A DNA stretch of 64,000 nt. It comes from Coptis chinensis. Taxonomy: Eukaryota; Streptophyta; Magnoliopsida; Ranunculales; Ranunculaceae. The position numbers were made by a program, and so were the translations under genes. The stretch spans positions 42,501-106,500 of the forward strand of contig JADFTS010000048.1 in NCBI GenBank assembly GCA_015680905.1, read 5' to 3'. Below the pieces are notes generated by a model, which searched no databases, was not told where the DNA came from, and was given only the letters and a program-made list of their open reading frames with translations. Shown piece after piece: positions 37,830-49,200 of the stretch. The stretch's first letter is position 1; each line of letters opens with the position of its first letter.

Positions 37830-38456
37830 TTAGCCGGTGCCACCAAGGACACCCTTAAGCTTCCTCACTTGAGCATCATCAAGGAAAGTAGTTTTCACAA
37901 CAATTTCAGTAGGCAAGTCATTGGCAAAAAAGGCGTAATCAGTGAGTTGGAGGCCAGGACTTGGACTGCTGAAGGTAACAGTGGCAATTGCAAGAGACCC
38001 ACCACCATTCAGCTGGAAATGTAATAAACCTTGAGGAAAAATCATGACGTCCCCCTTCTTAAGTGTTTTAAGAAAAACAGTATTAGCTGAATCCACAAAG
38101 CCAGCACATATAGTACCCTGTATGACAAGTAGAAGTTCGTTTCCAGCTGGGTGAGTGTGAAATGGGATAACACCACCGGGGGCAATGTCTAAGCGTCCAA
38201 TTGAGATTCCAAGGCCATTCAAGCCAGGGAACTGGGAAACGAATGCTGGAGTAACGGCGGCCTTAATAAGGTTTGTGGTGTTCCCAGCCACAGCTAACCC
38301 CGAAAACACGAAGTCATCTACAGTGACATTAGTCTTACAATTGTATCCTGCAGGGCTTGTAGGGCCCTTGAGGTCTCCAACACAGTAGTCTGCTGCATTA
38401 ACAGTGTAGGAGAAGAGAAGGGCAAAGAGGAAAAGAGTTATATGGAACATCTTCAT
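37830..38456 (-). CDS. Germin-like protein, ABP19/auxin-binding type, 208 aa (copy 2)
   Basis: Intact duplicate of the gene at 34143-34769, with the same signal peptide layout, cysteine pair (C25, C40), metal ligands (H100, H102, E107, H146), glycosylation sites and GGTG end. It differs at residues 15 (F), 18 (T) and 117 (C). Cys117 sits on the barrel strand just after box 1 and adds an unpaired cysteine to a protein that otherwise has only the one disulphide pair; whether this matters is unknown. The whole promoter region including the TATA box (38519-38528) is duplicated, so both copies should share expression. Confidence 0.96.
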   Translation of the reverse strand: MKMFHITLFLFALLFSYTVNAADYCVGDLKGPTSPAGYNCKTNVTVDDFVFSGLAVAGNTTNLIKAAVTPAFVSQFPGLNGLGISIGRLDIAPGGVIPFHTHPAGNELLLVIQGTICAGFVDSANTVFLKTLKKGDVMIFPQGLLHFQLNGGGSLAIATVTFSSPSPGLQLTDYAFFANDLPTEIVVKTTFLDDAQVRKLKGVLGGTG

Positions 38457-38518
38457 TTCGCTAGTACGAGAGAGGTTTCTTTGAATTGGGTTGGTCTTAG
38501 TGAGATTGCTACCATTTA

Positions 38519-38528
38519 CTTATATATA
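38519..38528 (-). promoter_or_regulatory. TATA box of germin-like copy 2
   Basis: Same TATATATAAG motif, about 65 bp above the ATG, as in copy 1. Confidence 0.7.
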
Positions 38529-39745
38529 GGGAGGTAGGATGCTTGCTGGCTGGTCCAATAGACCCTGCCCCATGCAAGAGATCACGAGCAAGGTTAGCTT
38601 GACAGACAGACAGACAGAGTACGTAAGAAAAGACATAAAATTTATTTGTGGTCCATGTAGTCTTATAAATCAATTCTCCATTCAGACAAAAAAGCCTTTT
38701 CTAAGTGGAAACGAAATGTTTTTTACTTTTCTCTACAATAATGATACTATCATTTCTTTCCTGACAAATTTTTTTGCTTAACCACTTCAGAGTACATCTT
38801 CCCTTTCAAAAAAAAATGTGGAGGAGCTAGCAGTAAAGTGTTGCAATTGGATTCCCCATTATATTTATATCATTAATGTTGAACCTTAGAGAAAATATCA
38901 TCTCTCTCAATTCAGGCGTTTCAGCTAGTGCAACTCTTTAACTAAAGAAAAAGCTCATTAACCATACTCTTTGCTGGAAACAATGTTAACGATTAAACTA
39001 AATGTAGAACAATTTTAAGGCGTGCAAATGTGCAATACTATAAGATAATGCATGCTGATTTTCATGACAATCATCTACACTAGAAAATTGCACTGTAGCC
39101 GATTAGCCGCTAAAGAAGAAATAAATCAACAACAAATGTACTGTGACGTTTGATAACAGCTGGAATGCAACCCAAATATACCTTTTAAGGAAGTTCATAA
39201 TACACAGTGTTACTTCTTAATTTAAGATTCATCCATGATATCAGTTCTTCACAAAATATTCCAATAACAGCTGCTCTTACAGCTTTACCCTTAATTAATC
39301 AACTATTTTCAGAATAAGATAACGAACTTACCTGCAATGAAGTTTCAGAATGTCCCAAAAGACAAACAATCAGAAAATTCGATTAGGTGGTCCGTTACTC
39401 GTGCACATGGAAGAGGCCATAAGAAGACATCTCTTAACAGCTAAAAAGGTATCACTGCAAGTCTTCCTGCCACTTCAGAGGATAACCATATGAAGTGTGT
39501 GGATTGTAATGGTTCCCTCCTTCGTAGGGTTCATGGATTATATTGATCCATAAGCAGTTTTCCAACTTGTTTGCATCGTACACCCATACCATCAGCTCAG
39601 ACAATGTCAGCTCGTATTTCACAATATCAGTTACATGAGTGAGCTTTGTACGAATCCAGTAATAAGCTCTCTATTCACTCTCATGAGCCTCGATTCTCCT
39701 AGTCAATTTCTTTGGATCGATTAGAGACATGTTGTCGTCCAATTT

Positions 39746-41829
39746 GATAAGAGCCCAATACACAAGAAATTTGAGGTATTATGACTTCAAATCATAGGTT
39801 CGATATGCCACTTTGCCTATTGTTTACATGTTTCATCTAGTAGCTATTAGGAATTAATTTCATGGGAACAGCCGAACAGGGGCTAGAATACCTGCTCGTC
39901 TCTTCCTATACCACATTTTCTTTTACCACTATGGCACTATCACTGTTTTCAAAATTTCTTCGGGTGCAATCCTCATGTATTTGCTTGGCAAACAAAGAAA
40001 GCAGAACTGTTTTCATTCATTCTTCAATAGTTTTATACACTTGACCTTGAAAACCCGCTCTGCTACCCATATCAACGTCTTCATTTCTCTCAAGTCTCAA
40101 TGTAGTTCCCTCTTCTCAATGAACTCACTGAAGGTGCTCTAAAGCAGTAGAACAAATGGCTACATAAATAGCCAGTGTTTCTAATATAGTGAACCAAAGG
40201 TATCGCTATTCGGTTTCGGTTTGGCATTTCCAACTTGACCTATGCTTCTACCAACATTGTAACTTCAAACAATACTTCGAAGTGCTGAGGCCCTGTGTAA
40301 AAAGTAACAATGTCACATGATCCACACTTGACACTTCCATGACACCTGGATGTGCACACCAGTCAGTGTGTCGGTGGGCATATGAAGGCAACAAGGACCA
40401 AAGCGAGAAGGCTCTATGACTTAATGTATGCTAACTGCGAGAATAGTTTGATGTAACTTATTACACTACAGTACTACACTACTACCACGGATCAACTGAA
40501 CCCCGCATCTATATCTTAAATGGCCCTTCTTCAAAAGACATACCACATCATTTTACAATTTACACCGGTGTTGGAATCATTGCCATGTACCGATGTAAAA
40601 TAACAACATATAAGCCTGAAATGAAATTTCAAGATCAATTCCTTGCAGCCTAAAATAGTTAGTCCTACATATCTCGTGTCGACCTAGCAGACCATTGCAA
40701 TGTTACAATACAATATCAAATCTATACTACTTTAAAATGCGGTGTGGGGGAGCTAGCCATTTAAGCATGACAAATACCGTTCGCACCTATTTTTTCCTTT
40801 TTTTTTTTCTCCTAAGGACCCCACGATCTATAAAATCAGGTGTTTAACCCAAAGTGTGACACATGTGCACAATACTAGTTTATATTAACTCACTGAATCC
40901 ACAAAAGATGAATAAAAAAAAGTATAATCCCTTAATAACATAACAATTTTTCATGAAAATGAATTAAAAGATAAATAACCACTGCCATATAATAAATCAA
41001 AAGTGCAAGAAACCGTTTGTATATTGAAATTAATAACAGCTCTAGTTAGCTAGTAAATTTGTGGACGGCAAAAGTTCGATACAGAAATTATTCGCCTAAG
41101 ATTCGAAATGTTTAACAATAATACTTTTAAATATTCTGTCCAATAAAACGCTAACGGCAAAAAAACGATATACGTGTTTTAAACGGGTATAATACGAATG
41201 CATTCCTTTAAAATTCGGCTATATATTTTACATTTAAAACTTTGATATATAAGTATATAACGTTTTTATTTTTATTTTTACAATTTTATTCATGAAAAAA
41301 TAATACAGATGTCAAATTTTTGGTTCTACTTACTATTACTAACACTAACAAAATTAAAAAAACGCATAACAACAACACATCCATTCCCCGGTAAACAAGA
41401 TTGCTTTTGAGTTTTGATCTTCAAGGCTATGGGTTATGGCTTCAAGAACTAAAAAATGGTGGAATCTGTTTTCTAGTTATGGCTTAAAGCCTTCAAGAAC
41501 TAAACACATGCTTTTCTTATTCTTTAGTCTAAGCATTTAGGGGTTCTTTAATCTCTACTTTTTTAGTCGGTTGAGTTTTTCCAAGTATTAAAGTACGAGA
41601 GTTTCCATTTCAAGTTTCCAACTTTTACAATAAAAGCCCCGTTTTTTTTAATTTCAATAATTCGGACATTATAATTTGGCGATAATAAGCACATCCCAAG
41701 AAATTTGCGTATTAAACCACCATTTTTCAAATATTCGCCGTCTTGTTCGTTTTATACGGGAATCCTTATAATACGTGCATAATTCGCAAATTAAACAGTA
41801 AATTACTAGCTATGAGCTCTACCAGTCTT
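39746..41829. other. Intergenic region, no gene seen
   Basis: Contains two stretches (about 41040-41230 and 41640-41800) that share a CGTTTTA.ACGGG...ATAATACG motif and may be fragments of one AT-rich repeat. Short reading frames here have no recognisable content. Confidence 0.4.
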
Positions 41830-44800
41830 TTAAGCCAAAATCTTGGAATCATGCGAAGACATATCTTTTCTCGAAGACATCTTCTGTTTCCTTCCTGTCC
41901 GCCTACCAGTTGCTCCTTTCCCTCTTGAATTCATTACTTGTGCATTACCTTCCATCTGCAATTAATCGAATGCACATTTTAGAATTTAAATGATTTTAGC
42001 CTACTTCAAGGTAGCAATAAAAGGGTACAATTTTGGAATCATAAGAAGCTAGAAATAGTAGGATTGTTTAGAAACCTGTCTATAGTACAGATGGGTTTCA
42101 TATGACTAGGCCTAACTAATAATTGCTGATTGTTTCAGGAAGACCTCTCCAAACAGAGGGAATTTGACAATATCCACATTTAGACTATGGCATATCTTGT
42201 AGCACATAAAGGACACCTGTATGACATTATTCAATTAACACGTGCAATGCTAAGTGAGATTGACACGGGTACATGTATCTATATCCAATTCTGACATGAA
42301 GTATCCAACACGGTAAAATAGCAAAAGTTAAAGGTACATGACGTTTAATAGGTCCATGTATCGTATCCAAGACGGATAGGGGATACGTATCCAACAAGGA
42401 TTTTTCCTAAAATACAGAGTTGTTAGATACGTGACATGATAAAGCACATAGCTCGCCCTAATGGTCATGCACAACATGTAGTGTTTTTAATGCATGAGTA
42501 ATGCACTTCACTTTACTGACATGTTTTCTATATTTGGTCTTGATGAACATATATAATAAAGCCGCATATAATCAACTAACTGCATGTTTTAAAATTTTCA
42601 TTTTTTTCTTTATTGGGTACATACAAACATTTGCTCAGGTGTGTGCAGTGTGTGTTTAAATTCTGTATGTGAAACCCATTCGTTTTAAGATTAAAGTAGA
42701 CCAAAATGATTAAGATTAAGATTCATTTTAAGGTTACCCAAAAATGATTAAAATGAGACAACAGAGAGAATACTTGACAAAAGAAAACTCACCCCAACAC
42801 AGAAGCTACAGAAATCAAATGACTCCATATTAAAGTCCACGTTGGTCTTTTCAGAGCTTATGCTTGAACAGTTCTTCTTCTTGCTGGTATTGAAGTTGTC
42901 GTTGTAAGAAGAGCAAGAGAATCCATGGCTACTGCTATTGTTTGGTGATGAGCTATAAAATGATGGATTGCAATTTTCCTCCTCTTTATGAAACATTTCC
43001 TGGAAAAGATTCTGAAGTTCTTCAAAACTTTGTTCTCCATTCTCCTGCAATTAGTTCATTTTTCATTAAAGAAAAAACTTGAAAATATATATAATTTTCT
43101 GAACTAGGAAAATCAAAGATCAAGAGAAAAAGTAACACCAAATCATCCACTTCAACCCTTAGGTGAAACAAAAGCTGATCCCAAAATGTTGGCTTAGGCA
43201 TTTTAACCTTATCCTTTCCCCAAGCTACATTATTTTTTGGAGCTTCTTTGGATCATGAGCATCTAGAAATGAATGAAACGACTGATGTAAATATGAACAT
43301 CTTTGAGTACCTCGTCCCTTCATCCAACCTATTCAAAACTAAACCCCTCTTCCAGTAAACCCATGTTTTTTATTTCCTAACCTTTTGCCAATACAATGTT
43401 GAAGGTCCACCTTACGTTCTAGCAGGGGAGGTAAGAAGAATGCTGCAATGTAAAAAGCACGCAAAAAACAACAGTTCCATCTAGAAGTAAGGATCAGAAA
43501 ATCCTTATTTGTATCCTTAACAGCTACATTCAGCACTTTTCTACCTCAATTATGGCACTCACACTCCCCCTAACACTGTAATCCTGGCCTAGCCCCTTTT
43601 CAACAAACTGAAAAGAAACCAACTACACTTGGTCTGGAGGCTCCAAAAGCTTCTTGTGGGGTTCCCCTTATACTTCCAAAGAACCTCTACACTCACACCG
43701 TCTAGGTACTTTGTGCCTCAGACTAAAGAATTCATGACCAAACGCCCGAAAAGACCGTCATCAGGAACTAATTCACCGAAAGAAACGTGTTGTTGAGATA
43801 AATAGTCCAACATTGCGAGTTTAAAGCCTTGCCAACTAATTTTTAAATTCCAAGGACCACCCCACTCACTGCCACAAGGTTTTGAGTTTGATGTTCCAAA
43901 TTTTAAGAGATGCCCATCGAGATTTGTTGGGGGGTAGGGGAGGTTGATAGAAAATCTACTGGAAACCTTTCCAAATGTGTCGTGCACCACTCCAGTTAAT
44001 TAAGATAGATTGGTTGTGTTATAGCTCTTATTGACCAATCAGATAAAAAAAAATCTCCTACTTCTGAACAAGTACACATTAGTTCCCACGATATCTCATC
44101 GTCTCAATGAAAACATAAGAAAACATAGATTAACTTGAAAAATATTGGCAAGATCACCCTAAAATTGCCAATTATAGCCAATGTGGTGCAGTCAACAATC
44201 ACAATATTAAATTGTATTTAACAGCCCGTTTATAATTTCCACTAGTTTAAACTTTAAACGAAACTAGAAGAATTTAAAAACTCACACGTGGCTTTGTTTG
44301 TCGCATCATAACCACCATTTCTCCCAAAAAATCACACATACCCTGCACATATTCATATAAAAAAAATAGGAAAAAACTGCAAGTAAAATTTATACAGAGA
44401 GAATTCATTATTTAATAAAAGCTCGAATTGCCATCCCATAAATTCAAAAGATAAAAAATATAAACAATTTCCGTAATACTTACATTTTCGTCATCATCAT
44501 TATTGTAGACACCTACGTCATACAGCATTCTTTTGTTCTCGTCCGATAGTACTACAATAACCCAACCAAAAATAAACAATGGAAAAAAAAAAATGAATAT
44601 TTTTTTTATTATGAGTTGCAAATAGTTACCAGAATAAGCTTCCTGTACTGCTTGAAAATTCTTCTTTGATTCTTCAATGAAGTTGGAATCACCTGAAGAA
44701 GAACACCTATCTGGATGCCATCTCTGCAAAACCAATTCAATCATAAATATCAAAATAGGAAGTAAACATAGCAAAACAAAGCAGGCAATATCTTCAAATC

Positions 44801-45010
44801 ATCATAATAACTTACATAAAACTATATAAACTAAGCAGTATGGGAAAAAGATAACAACTTGACCCATCATCATAATAACAACTATTTCATCAGTGTATGT
44901 ATACTAACCAAGGCAAGCTTCTTATAAGCATTTCTAAGTTCGAAATGTGAACAGTTCTTCTTCAGTCCCAAAACTGCATATAAATCACTCCCTTCTTCTT
45001 CACTGGCCAT
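41830..45010 (-). CDS. J-domain (DnaJ/HSP40-like) protein, 232 aa, six exons
   Basis: Co-chaperone that stimulates Hsp70 ATPase through its HPD motif. Exons, high to low: 45010-44909, 44723-44630, 44551-44484, 44342-44286, 43044-42793, 41955-41830; all GT-AG, phases consistent. The J-domain occupies residues about 9-78: DLYAVLGL, AYKKLALRWHPDRC (HPD at 37-39, intact, at the exon 1/2 junction) and VLSDENKRMLYDVG. Then an acidic stretch (NNDDDEN), GMCDFLGEMV, a helix (FEELQNLFQEMF), a serine/asparagine-rich linker and a basic C-terminus (GRRTGRKQK). The layout matches the small plant DnaJ family around Arabidopsis At3g14200. An in-frame ATG at 45136 would add 42 residues, but homologues start at MA(S/L)EEE, so 45010 was chosen. 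Likely nuclear or cytosolic. Confidence 0.93.
42250..42430. mobile_element. Degenerate MITE-like patch in the J-protein intron
   Basis: Contains GACACGGGTACATG, TATCCAACACGG, GTATCCAAGACGG and ATACGTATCC motifs, like the inner part of the hAT-like MITEs at 29739 and 31631, but I could not define ends or target duplications. Confidence 0.35.
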
Positions 45011-45479
45011 TACTGCTTTTACTGAAGAAGAAGAAGAAGAAGGAAGAACATTAAATATCGACGAATTTGATACAAATATTTTAGAAACTACAACATGACG
45101 ATATCTCAGAAGCTGAGATTTTGAGATATTTTGCAATTATGTTGGATTCGCGAAGGTTCTTTGTTCGGGGAGTCAATTTTGGGCTGCGACTGAAAACCAG
45201 GGTCCAACGGCCAACTTTCAAGTTGGCGGGGGACCACTGTGATTGGGAAAAGGACATTTTCTGTATTGGATGGGCTAATATCTTCATTGCCAATGGATGG
45301 GCTAATCTAAAGCCCAATTAAAGTTAGCCCATTACGAATCTGTCCTGACTCCTGAATGATATTTGACAAGTGCACGAGTAGAAGTTTTTACTTAAGCATT
45401 CACAATTTGAGGGTCTGTCATGCTAGAATATTTTACATTTTTACACATACCGATTTTAGATTTTAGATACAGTAAAGTT
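45011..45479. promoter_or_regulatory. Upstream region of the J-domain gene
   Basis: Contains the TC/GAA-rich probable 5' UTR (GAAGAAGAAGAAG on the plus strand) and two TGGGCTAAT / TTAGCCCATT motifs (about 45270-45335) resembling Site-II promoter elements. No TATA box was assigned. Confidence 0.4.
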
Positions 45480-45584
45480 CCAAACTAGTACTGCTAACCT
45501 AAACAGTTAAAATCGGTTTTTGAAACTAATCGGGTCGAGGAAGTGGACCGAATCCGAGGCTATGACCGAAAAATCTCGGAGTGA

Positions 45585-45693
45585 TATGTAATTGGTAAAA
45601 TTTATGGGTTATGATACCAGAGGTCTGGAGTTCGAACCCCGCTACACACTATTGAGTTACTGATCTCTTTAAAAATAGGTTTGCCCACACATT
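45585..45693 (+). mobile_element. tRNA-derived SINE, copy 1 (partial)
   Basis: Shares GGTAAAAT, GATACCAGAGGTCTGG, GTTCGAACCCCGC, GAGTTACTGATCTC and TTTAAAA with the other three copies. Box B is GAGTTCGAACCCC. Its 5' end is eroded and it abuts copy 2. Confidence 0.75.
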
Positions 45694-45703
45694 TAAGGCA
45701 GAC

Positions 45704-45815
45704 GACATTAGAAAGTCGGTAAAATCTTTGGATGATGATACTAGAGGTTTGGGGTTCGAATCCTGCCAGCATCAAAGAGTTACTGATCTCATTTAAAACA
45801 GGCTTACCAATAATA
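45704..45815 (+). mobile_element. tRNA-derived SINE, copy 2
   Basis: Box B GGTTCGAATCC (45752-45762) matches the RNA polymerase III consensus exactly; box A is TTAGAAAGTCGG, slightly off. It ends CAGGCTTACCAATAATAAAAAAA. Confidence 0.82.
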
Positions 45816-46299
45816 AAAAAATGCGATTAATCGGCGATTTAATCAGTTATATCTTATGTATATATTTCACACTTTCAAAATATATAATAATATAATCATA
45901 CAAAATATTTCTAAATAATTATCCGAGATGCAATAAAAAATATCAAATTTTCATAATCATATCTAATCAACTCAATTTTAGAGTAATATAGAGATGTCAA
46001 ACACAACAATTATGTTAAATATTTAAAAGAATAAAGAGAGAGAAGAGATAATATATATTAGAGAAATATTACAATGATTTGTATATTTAACATTAAGTTA
46101 AGAGAAGAAAATAAGTTAACTCTTAGTTGTGTGTGTTTATTAGGTTCTATTACTATTAATACGGTTTAAAATTTCAATTTGTTAATTTTGCGTATTTTTT
46201 TTGGTGGGGAACCGATATTTTCAATAAATTTTTTCTCGGTTTAGTAAGAAATCGATAATCTCGGTCAATTAATCGGTCAATTCGGTTCGAGAGAAAAGT

Positions 46300-46929
46300 T
46301 TAAAAATCAGTAAAAATAATCGGAATACAAACGATACGCAATTAATCGGCCAATATAACCGATATTTATAGCATAGGCTGCAAGATAAGACATTGCGTTG
46401 TCGATAAAATTTAAATAAATAAAAAGAGACACGAAATAATATGGGCCAAGAAATCAAAGTGAACCATGAAGACATAAAATTCTATCATGTGGCAAAATGA
46501 CAACTGAGTGTACCAACATGTATAGGATCTTTTTCATATATTAAATTGATCGCAATACAATCACCAAACTATTAACACTTCCAATACCCATACCATCAAC
46601 TCAAAGGAAAACCATTTCGTCACCACCACGGAGCATAACTAAAACTATTACCAGAAAGACAACTATGCGCACCTTGTAAGTTGTAACCTCAAAAGAAACA
46701 GTATTCACTCACTCTCCTTTTAAACCGGAACTGTCATTCCGTGATCGTCGTCATTGCCATATCAAGCGCCCGATATTCTAAGGATGCGAATGACCATATA
46801 AAAGCAATATCTTTGACGAAATCTCTCTTTTCTAAGATGTTGTCCAACTTTTAGTTTCTTCTCTCTACAACTCTTCCAACCTCCAATGGCATTCTTATTG
46901 CCTATGATCAAACCTACTTCTTTCTCCAA
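46300..46929 (+). repeat. Duplicate of the SAUR promoter/leader (copy A, no gene attached)
   Basis: Matches 48697-49193 through GGCATAGGCTGCAAG, TGGGCCA(G/A)GAAATCAAAGTG, AACCATGAAGACATAAA, CCTTGTAAGTTGTAACCTC, TTTTAAACCGGAACTG and the pyrimidine-rich leader ending CTTCTTTCTCCA. It keeps about 130 bp that copy B lost between two CGCA motifs. Copy A ends at 46929 exactly where copy B runs on into the splice donor of the SAUR leader, and the AT-rich element starts again at once. Confidence 0.85.
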
Positions 46930-47419
46930 TTTAATCGGTTATATCGGATGTATATATTTTACACTTTTAAAATATATAATAATATAATCATACAAGATAT
47001 TTCTAAATGGTTATCTGAGATGCAACAAAAAAATATCAAATTTTCATAATCATATCTAATCAACTCAATTTTAGAGTACTACAGAGATGCTAAACACAAT
47101 AATTATATTAAATATTTAAAAGAATAAAGAGAGAGAGAGAGAGAGAGAGAGTATATATTATAGAGATATTATAATAATTTGTATATTTAACATTCGTTAA
47201 GAGAAGAAAATAAGTAAATTCTGAGCTTGGTGTGTTTATTAGGTTTTATTATTATTAATACGGTTTAAAAATTCAATTTGTTAATTTTATGTATTTTTTT
47301 GGGTGGAGAACTGACATTTTAAATAAATTTTTTTCTCAGTTTAGTGAGAAATTAGGCGGTCAATTCAGTAATTAAATCAGTTTAGTGAAAAAAATTTAAA
47401 AATTGGTAAAAAAATAATC
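46930..47419. repeat. Second copy of the AT-rich DNA element (inner part)
   Basis: Repeats 45838-46320 (TCACACTTTCAAAATATATAA-type start, TTTAGAGTA..A.AGAGATG, TTAGGTT.TATTA). It contains a (GA)n expansion at 47129-47151 absent from the first copy. It is broken at 47419 by the TIR element and resumes at 48697. Confidence 0.8.
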
Positions 47420-47811
47420 AAGAAATTGGGCTAGAGAGTCTCATTTAAAAAAAAAAACAACTCTAAAGCCCTATCCATAATTTTTTTGGGTTTTAATACC
47501 CCTACATTGTTTTTATTCGCCATAAGTGTTTTTTTTTATAGAAAATCTTTAGAATCTAAGCTTTTGACTCGAGACTAGGTGCCACCAAGTTATTTTTAAT
47601 ATAAATTATTATCTTTTCACCCTTCCAAAATAACTACTTGTAGATAAGATAACTACCGTAATAAAGATTGAATAAGATAACTACTTTTAGATAAGATAAC
47701 TACTAGAACAAAAAGAGAGTAGATTTTGGGTTTGAATAGAATTTAGCAAAAAGTACGTGTATTGCTCCAAAAGTTAAATTTGACACTACTACTGTTTTCA
47801 TCCTAATGTGG

Positions 47812-47996
47812 ACGTTATAAACTTATACATTTTAAAATGCAGATGCACCATGTTATAAACTTATATATTTTAAAAATCTTGAGATGCACCAATGCTTATA
47901 AACTTATATATTTTAAAATGCAGATGCACCACGTTATAAACCTATATATTTTAAAATGCATACACACCACAATGATTTTAAAATACAGATACAAAA
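47812..47996. repeat. ~39-bp minisatellite
   Basis: About four copies of GTTATAAACTTATATATTTT + AAAATGCAGATGCACCA with small differences. It gives a repetitive translation that is not a gene. Confidence 0.85.
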
Positions 47997-48080
47997 TGCA
48001 TTTGATTATTTATTTTGTGGGTTTGATTAACTACTATTAAATGAAACGGGTTGGTTTAGAGTTTATTGTTTATAAATTTA

Positions 48081-48200
48081 GAATATAGGGATTAGGGTTT
48101 AGTGTCTTAAGGTTTAGGGTTTAGGCTTAGGGTCTAGTTTATAGGGGTTAGGGTTTAGTGTCTTAAGGTTTAGGGTTTAGGCTTAGGGTCTAGTTTATAA
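48081..48200. repeat. Telomere-like TTTAGGG-type repeats in a 56-bp duplication
   Basis: GGTTTAGGGTTTAGGCTTAG units occur in two near-identical 56-bp blocks (landmark TTAGGGTTT at 48092 and 48148). They are degenerate and interstitial, inside the Mutator-like element. Confidence 0.8.
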
Positions 48201-48696
48201 AGATTTTGGGTTTAATGTCTAGTGGTTTGGAGTTTAGACTTAACGACTAGTGTCAAATGGAGACATAATATTTTTAGTTTTTCATTACCTAAAAGCTAGC
48301 TAGTCATGTAGGGTGTACTTTCAGATAGCATATGGGCCACTCATATAGCACAAGTCTTGGTATATTCTGTTGAAGAAGTATTGTCCAAGGGCTCTCATTC
48401 CTCAAGACTCATACACTCGATGCACTCTAGATGCCCTCTTTTCATTATATGTGAATTTTTTGTGTGAAATTTAATTTTTTATTTGTATCCCACTATATTA
48501 CTTTCTAGATAGTCGGTTATGTTTGTTTCAAGTGAGGATATTTTCGCCTATTCTTGGTAAAGTTGGATAACAGGTGGTTAGTTCCATATTCTGGTCAAAT
48601 TGGGGTATTAAATTCTAAACAAATTTAAGAGGAGTCTTAGGACTACTAAATATTTATAACTAAGTCCTCTAGACTAATTTTCTGAAAAAATAATCA

Positions 48697-49200
48697 GATT
48701 AAAAGCGATACGGGATTAATCGGGTCAATATAACCCATATTGATGGCATAGGCTGCAAGCCTGCAAGATAATATAAGACATCGTATTGTCGAAAAAATTT
48801 AAATAAATAAAAAGAGGCCCAGAATAATATGGGCCAGGAAATCAAAGTGAACCATGAAGACATAAAGTCATAAAGTTATATGACGTGACAAAATGGAGTG
48901 TACCAACATGTATAGACTCCATATATAAAATTGATCGCACCTTGTAAGTTGTAACCTCAAAAGAAACAGTATTCACTCACTCTCCTTTTAAACCGGAACT
49001 GTGATTCCGTGATCGTAGCCATTGCCATATCCCCCGATATTCTAAGGATGCGAATGACCACATAAAACAATATCTTTGACGAAATCTCTCTTTTCTAAGA
49101 TGTTGTCCAATTTTTAGTTTCTTCTCTCTACAACTCTTCCAACCTCCAATGTCATTCTTATTGCCTATGATCAAACCTACTTCTTTCTCCAGTTAATAGG
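48697..49200 (+). promoter_or_regulatory. Promoter and leader exon of the long SAUR gene (copy B)
   Basis: The right end of the AT-rich element, then the promoter segment shared with 46300-46929, then a CT-rich leader. AGGGTAAGTT at 49198-49207 is a strong splice donor (GT at 49201), so the SAUR probably has an intron in its 5' UTR spanning about 49201 to 49730-49930; the acceptor could not be fixed (TTTCTTTAG near 49735 is one choice). Confidence 0.55.

Larger units (their letters stand above)
37603..39745. repeat. Segmental duplication, copy 2 (2.14 kb, germin-like gene inside)
   Basis: Second copy of the block at 33918-36066. Differences are point changes and small indels, for example an expanded CAGACAGACAGA at about 38603-38615 and loss of the short repeat inside ACAATATCAGTTA near 39625. 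Confidence 0.95.
45480..46375. mobile_element. AT-rich DNA element with ATTAATCGG ends, carrying two SINEs
   Basis: The outer parts have AAATCGGTT and GATTAATCGG motifs in inverse orientation (left CCTAAACAGTTAAAATCGG; right, reverse complement, GCCTATGCTATAAATATCGG), suggesting a MITE of about 0.7 kb without the SINEs at 45585-45812. A second copy of its inner and right part occurs at 46930-47419 continued at 48697-48745. No coding capacity; target duplications were not resolved. Confidence 0.5.
47420..48684. mobile_element. 1.27-kb Mutator-like non-autonomous DNA element
   Basis: Flanked by the direct repeat AAAAAATAATC(A) (47409-47419 and 48685-48695), which occurs only once at the matching place in the intact relative (about 46312). 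Ends are inverted: left AGAAATTGGGCTAGAG, right (reverse complement) AGAAAATTAGTCTAGAG, with further matching to about 28 bp. A long target duplication of 9-11 bp suits Mutator-like elements. No transposase is seen. It contains the minisatellite and the telomere-like repeats listed separately. Confidence 0.68.

Noticed and set aside
45010-45136. Upstream ATG extending the J-domain protein by 42 residues as a transit peptide
   Set aside because: The homologous proteins start at the second methionine, and the extra part overlaps a likely 5' UTR; kept only as an alternative.
45704-45815. Functional tRNA gene
   Set aside because: Box A and B are present but no cloverleaf with acceptor and anticodon stems can be drawn; the shared 3' body and A-rich end make it a SINE.
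48081-48200. True telomere or chromosome end
   Set aside because: TTTAGGG units are few, degenerate and arranged in a 56-bp duplication inside a mobile element, with genes on both sides.
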